Shown one piece after another: positions 57,619-64,000 of a stretch of DNA of 64,000 bases (its first letter is position 1; each line of letters begins with the position of its first letter). The position numbers and the translations under genes were made by a program. The notes beneath the pieces are model-generated. The model had not been told where the DNA came from. It was given only the letters and a program-made list of their open reading frames with translations, and did not search any database. The DNA lies in the NCBI GenBank assembly GCA_028023455.1, contig JAQFVV010000064.1:1087825-1151824 (forward strand). Direction: 5' to 3'. This stretch comes from Epiperipatus broadwayi (Eukaryota; Onychophora; Udeonychophora; Euonychophora; Peripatidae).

Positions 57619-59245
57619 AAATTTATTTCTGCAATAAAAAGAAAAGATGAGACTAGTATCAAAAAAATGTTACATCATGAAATGTGTAGAAAAGTTCTAT
57701 GAAGAATTATATAGCAATAAAGAACAAGAAAAAAGTATCTCCTATAACAAGTATATCTTCTGACTTCACCAGTGTTTTAAAAGAAAAAGTAAAACATGAA
57801 ATTAAATATATGAAAAAAAGAAAAACTTCTAGTAATGATATTATAATCGATATCTTAAAAGAAACAGATGAAGAAATATAAAAGTTTCTGACAAAGTTAT
57901 ATACCAAATGCCTAAATGATAAAGATATATAAAATGATTGGAAGAACGCAGTAGTAGTTTTGATATTTAAAAAAGGTGATGAAAAGAGTACTAGAAATGA
58001 TAGACCTATCAATCTTTGATCAGTTTTCTACAAAATGTTTATCAAGATAATTTTACAACTTGTCTACAATGAATTTTCGATTTTAATCAACCAAAAAAAA
58101 AAAAACAAGCAAGATTTTAAAAGGATTTAGCATTGAGAAAAGTTACAGAAAGAACCAATGAATATGAGTTGTCATAATGTTTTGGATTTGTAGATTATAA
58201 AAAGGAATTTGATTTCATACACATTTCTGCAGCGATTAATATGTTAGATAATAAAGATATAGGCCCAGAATAATGTGATATTCTGAAGAATATTTATCAT
58301 AATGTAACAACCATTATTAAATTATATAGTTACACTAGGAAGATTAACAATGAGAAGGTTGTGCATCAGGGTAATTCCATTTCTCCAAAAGTTTTTACAG
58401 GATTTTTACAAAAAGTATTTTGTGAATTAAAATGGGAAGCTAAAGAATTAAAAGTAAATGGAGATGATTTAATTCATTTAGATTTTGCAAATAATGCTTC
58501 AGAACTTTAGGCAATGTTGCAAGTAAAAAAGTAGGACTAAAATAAATTTAAAAATGATGAAAATAATGTTCAATGGATTTTTCCCCAAAAAGAAAATAGA
58601 TTGATAAGAATGCATTAAAAAAATTAACTACAAATATCTTGGTCAAATCATTAATACATATGGAAGTATAATAGGTGATATTAATCATAGAATTAAACTT
58701 TGAAGGAATTCTTTTGGTACAAATACATATTAAAATAAAATATCCCTATCTGTTTGAAAAGGAAGGCTCTATAATGGTATTTTACCAATTCTTACTTATG
58801 GATCTGAGGCTTAGACCCTTAACAGAAAAGCAATGCAAAGACTTCAAACTACTCAACAAAATATGGAAATATATGCTAGGAGTAACAAGAAGGGATCAAA
58901 AATAAAATATATGGGTGAGAGAACAAACATGTATTACTAACATTATTGAATGAATTAAGCAATTGGAATAAAAATAGGCTGGACATATTGTTAAAAGAGA
59001 TAATAGATTAGGAGTTGAAATCTTAAATTGGATCCCAAGAAAATAGTAAAGTCTTAGAAAGAGATCCCATATGAAATGGATAGAAAAATAAAGAAAAATG
59101 CTATTGTGGTGTGAAAAAGAGAGAAAAACTAGATTAAACTTGGAGAGACCTTCATCCTGCAGAAGAGTGATAGGTTGATGATGATGAGAATTCACAGCTC
59201 CTGATCTAATTCTAGAAAAAAAACGGTAGAAAGACAAAAAAATCA
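57619..59245 (+). pseudogene. Endonuclease-RT LINE, RT part (plus strand)
   Basis: The same LINE type as at 1.3-6.2 kb and 30.3-32.0 kb, here on the plus strand. In order: KRKTSSNDIIIDILKET, WKNAVVVLIFKKGD near 57,935, NDRPINL, FVDYKKEFDFIH (motif A, near 58,190), VHQGNSISPKVFTGFL, and HLDFANNAS near 58,485 where FADD should be, so both catalytic aspartates of motif C are Asn. The C-terminal part has a GHIVKRDNRLGVEILNWIPRK block near 58,980-59,045. Stops are frequent. The EN domain is absent, so this copy is 5'-truncated. Confidence 0.85.
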
Positions 59246-59249
59246 CTGT

Positions 59250-60755
59250 TATAAATGACTTCTGACATAATTATACAAATAAATCTTTCAAGACAAATAC
59301 ACTCACATAGAGCATATTCTTTTCTTTAATCAGATTTATGTGATAATCTTATAATTTGTTTATTTTCTTCTGCGAGCCAATCATTTTTAAAAACTTTAAT
59401 ATCTCATCTAATTGTAACTGTGCATTATCATCAGCCATACTCTCCCAAATTACAATAATCAAAAATTACCATAAAATACTTTCTTAGAAAATCTGTGCCA
59501 CTTCTTCACTTTACATACCCAATGCTTCACAAAAATAGTCATTGCTATTCTATGCATAATGCTAAAAAAATCATACAACATTGTGTTTTCCAACCCAATC
59601 TGTCAATAATCAAGACTAACTTTTATATGGTTATTAATTATATTAATCTCTTCATTATCTTAATATATAGCAAATCATTAAATATTATACAAAAATATAT
59701 ATTGCATCTAATGAATTAAACAAAAAGATGCTCACTGGAGAGAAAATGAATATTCCCATAATTATATTACTATTATTATCATTATTTGTGATAATACTGT
59801 TATTGCTAAACTAGAGTTATTTTTTTTATTAGGCAGTAATATTCTTAAACCTATTCTTACAAACAAATACATTAATAATATAATTTTGCAGAACAATAGC
59901 TAAAATAATCAGTTAAGCAAGAAAATGTCCTATTCAATTCTTGATTGAGACAAAAATGTACATAATCTGGTAGTCTGACATAAACTAGAAATGCTGATAA
60001 TATCTATAAATCCTTTATCAGAAATAACTTCTATCCTCTTTGGAACACCTTTTAAAAAACCAGATTGATAAGCTCTCAAATAGAATAGATTTCAGATCCA
60101 CAAATAAATATTCAAAGAACATATAAAAATCTTAGTAAAAGGTAGCAAAAGTATAGTAATGAACTGAGGTACTGCTGAAAAAAATAGAAAATATCATAAA
60201 ACATTATTCTGAGCCCCAAACAATGAGAATAACATATTCTAAGAACACATCCTTTCAGGATGATTATAATATCAGAGATGACAATTAATCTCTCATCAAT
60301 AAAAAAAAAGTCTAAATCCTAAAGAAATAAAAGACACCCTACTACTAGCAATAATCAATCACTACTATAATGTATTGATATTTTATACAGAATAGACAAT
60401 AAATGCTAGATGATCTACCTAGAGCATAAACATTTCATGGTATAATTGTTAATACATTTGTCTGAAACACTAATATGGGAACAAGTTCAGAACCACTGAT
60501 TCTTGGTAAGTGTTTCAGATCCCAACTAGACTAATAACTTTTCTTTCAATTTACTGGCCCATGTGCAATCCAGCGAGACATTAAATGGTCAATGCTGAAT
60601 TGACCATTATTGATCAATCTAGTATTATCTGGAAAATGGCTATCTAGTTATCAGTTTGAAGATAAAGAGCTCATATTAATCTGAAATAGTAAGAATCAGT
60701 GTTTGACTATTTAAAAAAACATATTACAGAATTCACCTTCACTACCCATGAAAAA
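59250..60755. other. No gene seen
   Basis: AT-rich; no supported feature. Confidence 0.5.
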
Positions 60756-60759
60756 GAAA

Positions 60760-61955
60760 TACACCTGGGTCTTGTTTTGCGCGATAGATAGGTTCCTCAG
60801 AAAACATGCGCAAACGAAATCATGCAAAAATAGATGTGACTTACATTGAAAAGGGGGGGGTGTGGTCTGTGATTTTTCAAAATTCATATAAAAGCAAAGC
60901 ACCAATGTAAAATTACTTTAAAATTCACGCAAAAAAAAAAAGGAAATAAAATATGACTAATAAAAAATTTCAAATTTGAAAAAAATTGATACAAGACAAA
61001 CTTTTTTTAACTATAATATTTAATTTTATTCAAAATAATATATTTTTATGCATAATTTACAGTACAGTAATTTACATTTTTTTATACACATTTTAATTAT
61101 TAACGCTATTTGCCGATAAATGGGTTCGTTTGTAAACTGGTAAAGATTCTTCAAAAGAGGACTATAACTAGCACCAACTTCACTCTCATGTTGTTGTTTT
61201 AATGGTTTCCTAGTGACAATGTAATTAGTAATTAATCTTTGAGATGGTGATTTTATTAATTGTTTATGAAGCTCACAATATCCAGACATACAACCATTTA
61301 GCTCTCGTTGGAATTTAAGAGCACGTTCGTGATTAGTCTTATTAGTAAGAAAATAATTTGCCAACTGATTAGAAAGTTGAAGACCTTCTTGAATCATTTT
61401 GGAAGTGAAAGGAACAGGTTCACTTCTGCTTCATTATCTTTTTCTACATTTTCTTCTGTATCTAAACTTTTATTTTTGTCTTTAATTTTTTAATTTTCAA
61501 TTCCATTTAAAAATCAAATTTCGTTTCACTGCTATTACTCACCTTTTAAAAATAAACTTGCAGACACTAAATGATTAATAATTGATTAAACATTCTTTTT
61601 TAAAAAGCAAAAACAGAATGTGATTTAAAATGCAAAATTAACATGCACAATGTTTGAACAAATTTACATTATAATCTTGTAAAATTTAATGTGTGTATAC
61701 ATAAAATGTGGAAATCATGATTTTAATTTCATTATTGCATAAAATCTTACTATTATAAAGCACTGAAAATATTGAAATTACTAAGATGAAAGTTGAATTC
61801 CAATAATGTGCTATTAGTTTCAATATAACGTAAGTGCGCGAAATTTATTATTTAAAGTAATAGCGCATTATCGGAGTTCGACTTCCGGTGAAACATGAAT
61901 CGCGTAACTTCAAAATCGTGTTAAATAAGTCCACATAAAAAGAGACCCAGGTGTA
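60760..61955 (-). mobile_element. pogo/Tigger-like DNA transposon, internally deleted
   Basis: The element is 60,762-61,953. Its ends are CACCTGGGTCT and AGACCCAGGTG, an exact 11-bp inverted pair, and TA lies at both borders (60,760-60,761 and 61,954-61,955), the target duplication of the Tc1/mariner/pogo superfamily. Inside is only the C-terminal end of a Tigger-type transposase, so most of the gene is gone. Confidence 0.85.
61026..61397 (-). pseudogene. Tigger-like transposase C-terminal remnant
   Basis: The 123-codon minus-strand frame reads GLQLSNQLANYFLTN, then HERALKFQRELNGCMSGY and SQRLITNYIV. This is the pattern after the DDE domain in Tigger/jerky-like transposases (ERxxKFxREL and ...LITxFF). 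The catalytic DDE triad lies upstream in the family and is absent here. The ATG is internal: the preceding sequence (ENVEKDNEAEVNLFL) is in another frame, showing a frameshift near 61,400. Alone it cannot move DNA. Confidence 0.75.
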
Positions 61956-62329
61956 GCATTTTTTTTAGGATGTGGATTTCGTTTTCTTTACCCTATCTTT
62001 ATTCTGCATGTGCACACCAATCCTTTCTACTAAGAAGAGTGAGATTTATGAAACAGTAAAGATTTGCAGTTATATTCCTGTGATTTCCATTATTTCAACT
62101 AATTACCTAGCATAAGAATATCTTTTTTTTTGCCTTGAAGTTCATTGAGTATCAGCATTTTCCCCATTAAATTATCTGGTAATTCAAAGTATATGTTGTT
62201 CAATGAATTATAATCAGTTTCTCCAACAAGTTAAATCAAAAGCATTTATTTTCTTTTTTACATTCACGCAAAAAAGCCAACTTTTTTTTAAACAATATTT
62301 ATTTTATTTTATAAGATTTTTGTTACATT

Positions 62330-62760
62330 ATTTACAAACCATGAATTATTGATAGGATGTGGTTTACATTAATTGAGTTTTCTTTATTGGGATTGATTTT
62401 ATAATGTTGACCATATAGGTTTGGTTCAGATGGAAACCAAGCTCCAGGTCGCAGCAAAGATGTCTGGGGGAAACAGTGTTCTATCATTCTTTTTAATTTT
62501 TGTGAGTTTCACTAGAAATATTTCTTGGTTGTTAATTTTGCTTGATTGAAGATAAGAGTGCATCTAATAGACCACATTGTAAAAAGTAAAAAAGTAGCCA
62601 TTCTAATGGATGGGAAATATCCTTTTATGCTTAACATTAAGGTGATTATTTTTGTCTTTGGTGTAGTAGAATAGGTGTTGGATGGTTTCTTCATCATTTA
62701 GGCTTAGCTGGCATAAGGGATTAATTTGGGAAATCCCTCTCTTGTATGATAAAAAACGTT
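62330..62760 (-). pseudogene. Possible LINE C-terminal cysteine motif remnant
   Basis: On the minus strand, fragments in shifting frames read like QINPLCQLSLNDEETIQHLF, recalling the C-terminal C...C...H motif of non-LTR retrotransposons (PLC...ETIEHLF). Stops interrupt it and no other domain is seen, so the call is tentative. Confidence 0.35.
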
Positions 62761-62764
62761 TGTG

Positions 62765-63430
62765 CTACATAATCGCATCTGCTATACCAATTTAATGTAG
62801 TATTACTAGCTTGTTAATCATTTGAAAGTATTAGTTGAATATTTTTAAATATCAGTTGATTGCATTAGTTCAATGCAATTTATTAAATTATGAGGATAAC
62901 ATAATTTGATGAGGTGATTTTTAATTTGACATGATTAATCAATTATTATTATTTAAATATGTATTTTACTTTGTTGTTGAAGAGATAATATAATATGAAA
63001 TTTAATTTAATATATTCTCCCCCTCCGCTGCAAGAAATCCACACTCCTTAATAATATTTTGTCCCATACATACAAATGCATATATGAAGATGCTGTTTTA
63101 TAGAATTAAATTATATTTTTTAAATTTGTTTTAATTTTCATGTTATTTTGTTTTGATCGAAAATAGATTCTGAGAATAAACTTGTCAATCTCACAGCAAA
63201 CAATTGAAAATTGACGACCGAAGATAAAAACTAATTTGAATACAACAAAGCAGTTAAGTTGAACTTCTGCAAATCCGTCAAACATCTATTGTTTTCTTTG
63301 TCTAAATCAAGCCAATACCAATTACGCAAGAATTAGTTCCATGATTTTAAAAATGAATATTCCATTCATCACGTCTGATATGTTTTATTTTATTTTTTGC
63401 CATTCCTGAATATACTGCTGACATTTGAAA

Positions 63431-63463
<33 letters not shown>

Positions 63464-64000
63464 CAATCAAATTATGTATAGCCTATAGAAAACTTTCATC
63501 AAGATTGTTTCAAATTTTCGCCCACAAATTTCTATAAATTGTGATGGCTTATATATAATTCTAGAGTTCCACTTAGCTCTAAGAGTGAATGGTTCGCCCA
63601 TCTCTCTAAACTAAGGTAAGTCCACATTATAACAATACAAAAATTGTCATTATGCATAAACGGATTAGAATAGAAAAAAATAAATAATTAACAAATCAGA
63701 TACATAAAGTAATAATCGACGGTTTTGATAAAAATTATAAATATATAACGGTAAATATTTATTTTTAATCAAGTCTTTCTCAAATGAAAGTTTGTGGAAG
63801 ATCTTAATTAAGCTAAGGATAGTATTTATATGTCCAGAAGAATTTTCTCTCAAGAATCCAAAGAGAATGTTTTTGTTTTTTTTTTCTCATGTGGCTTTAA
63901 CGTATTCAAAATTCAGGATATATATATTGATGAAATACATATTTATATAATTAATGTATCCAAGATATACATAATCAAGATTTAGATACATGTAATAAAG
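62765..64000. other. No gene seen; (TAA)n at 63,428-63,463
   Basis: AT-rich. The only clear structure is a TAA-repeat microsatellite of about 36 bp. Confidence 0.55.

Noticed and set aside
57707-58012. 101-codon minus-strand frame
   Set aside because: Antisense shadow of the plus-strand LINE.

Overview
The window is very AT-rich nuclear DNA from an animal, most likely an invertebrate with a large, repeat-laden genome. The evidence is the mix of elements: Penelope-like elements with GIY-YIG domains, endonuclease-reverse transcriptase LINEs, a Ty3/gypsy element, tRNA-derived SINEs, hAT and pogo/Tigger DNA transposon remnants, foldback elements and many (TA)n arrays, with a host gene that appears to be spliced. 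Nothing looks bacterial: there are no operons, ribosome binding sites, CRISPR arrays or intact tRNA/rRNA genes. I cannot name the species. CpG decay between two copies of one repeat hints that the genome methylates CpG.

Layout. 1-6.2 kb: one minus-strand LINE cut by two insertions of the same TG...CA element; removing the complete insertion (1938-4428) and one 4-bp target duplication rejoins the LINE frame. 6.2-8.3 kb: old unassigned repeats. 8.3-10.0 kb: a 317-bp tandem repeat split by a Penelope-like insertion with a perfect 12-bp target duplication. 10.0-10.7 kb: AT palindromes, a long (TA)n and a possible signal-peptide exon. 10.88-17.69 kb: a decayed Ty3/gypsy element with both LTRs and a 5-bp target duplication, itself split by a solo-LTR-like insertion. 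17.7-33 kb: mostly unassigned AT-rich DNA with SINEs, palindromes, an inverted-repeat cluster and another LINE.

33.03-35.61 kb: the only convincing host gene. It is a long, uninterrupted terminal exon for a repeat-module protein of about 857 residues plus a missing N-terminus. The core has six tandem modules of about 60-70 residues between helical, tryptophan-rich ends. I do not recognise the family.

36-49.5 kb: a hAT MITE, the 3' end of an I/jockey-like LINE, a 473-bp satellite, a near-palindromic foldback element, head-to-head SINEs, a second solo-LTR-like element and a doubtful LTR with a primer-binding site. 49.5-64 kb: a large foldback element, a second Penelope-like fragment with a hammerhead-like tail, a satellite fragment, a small foldback element, a plus-strand LINE, and a pogo/Tigger element with TA duplications.

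Apart from the 33-35.6 kb gene, every recognisable coding region belongs to a transposable element, and nearly all of these carry stops, frameshifts or lost catalytic residues. The nesting gives relative ages: LINE, then TG...CA insertion; gypsy, then solo LTR; tandem repeat, then Penelope.
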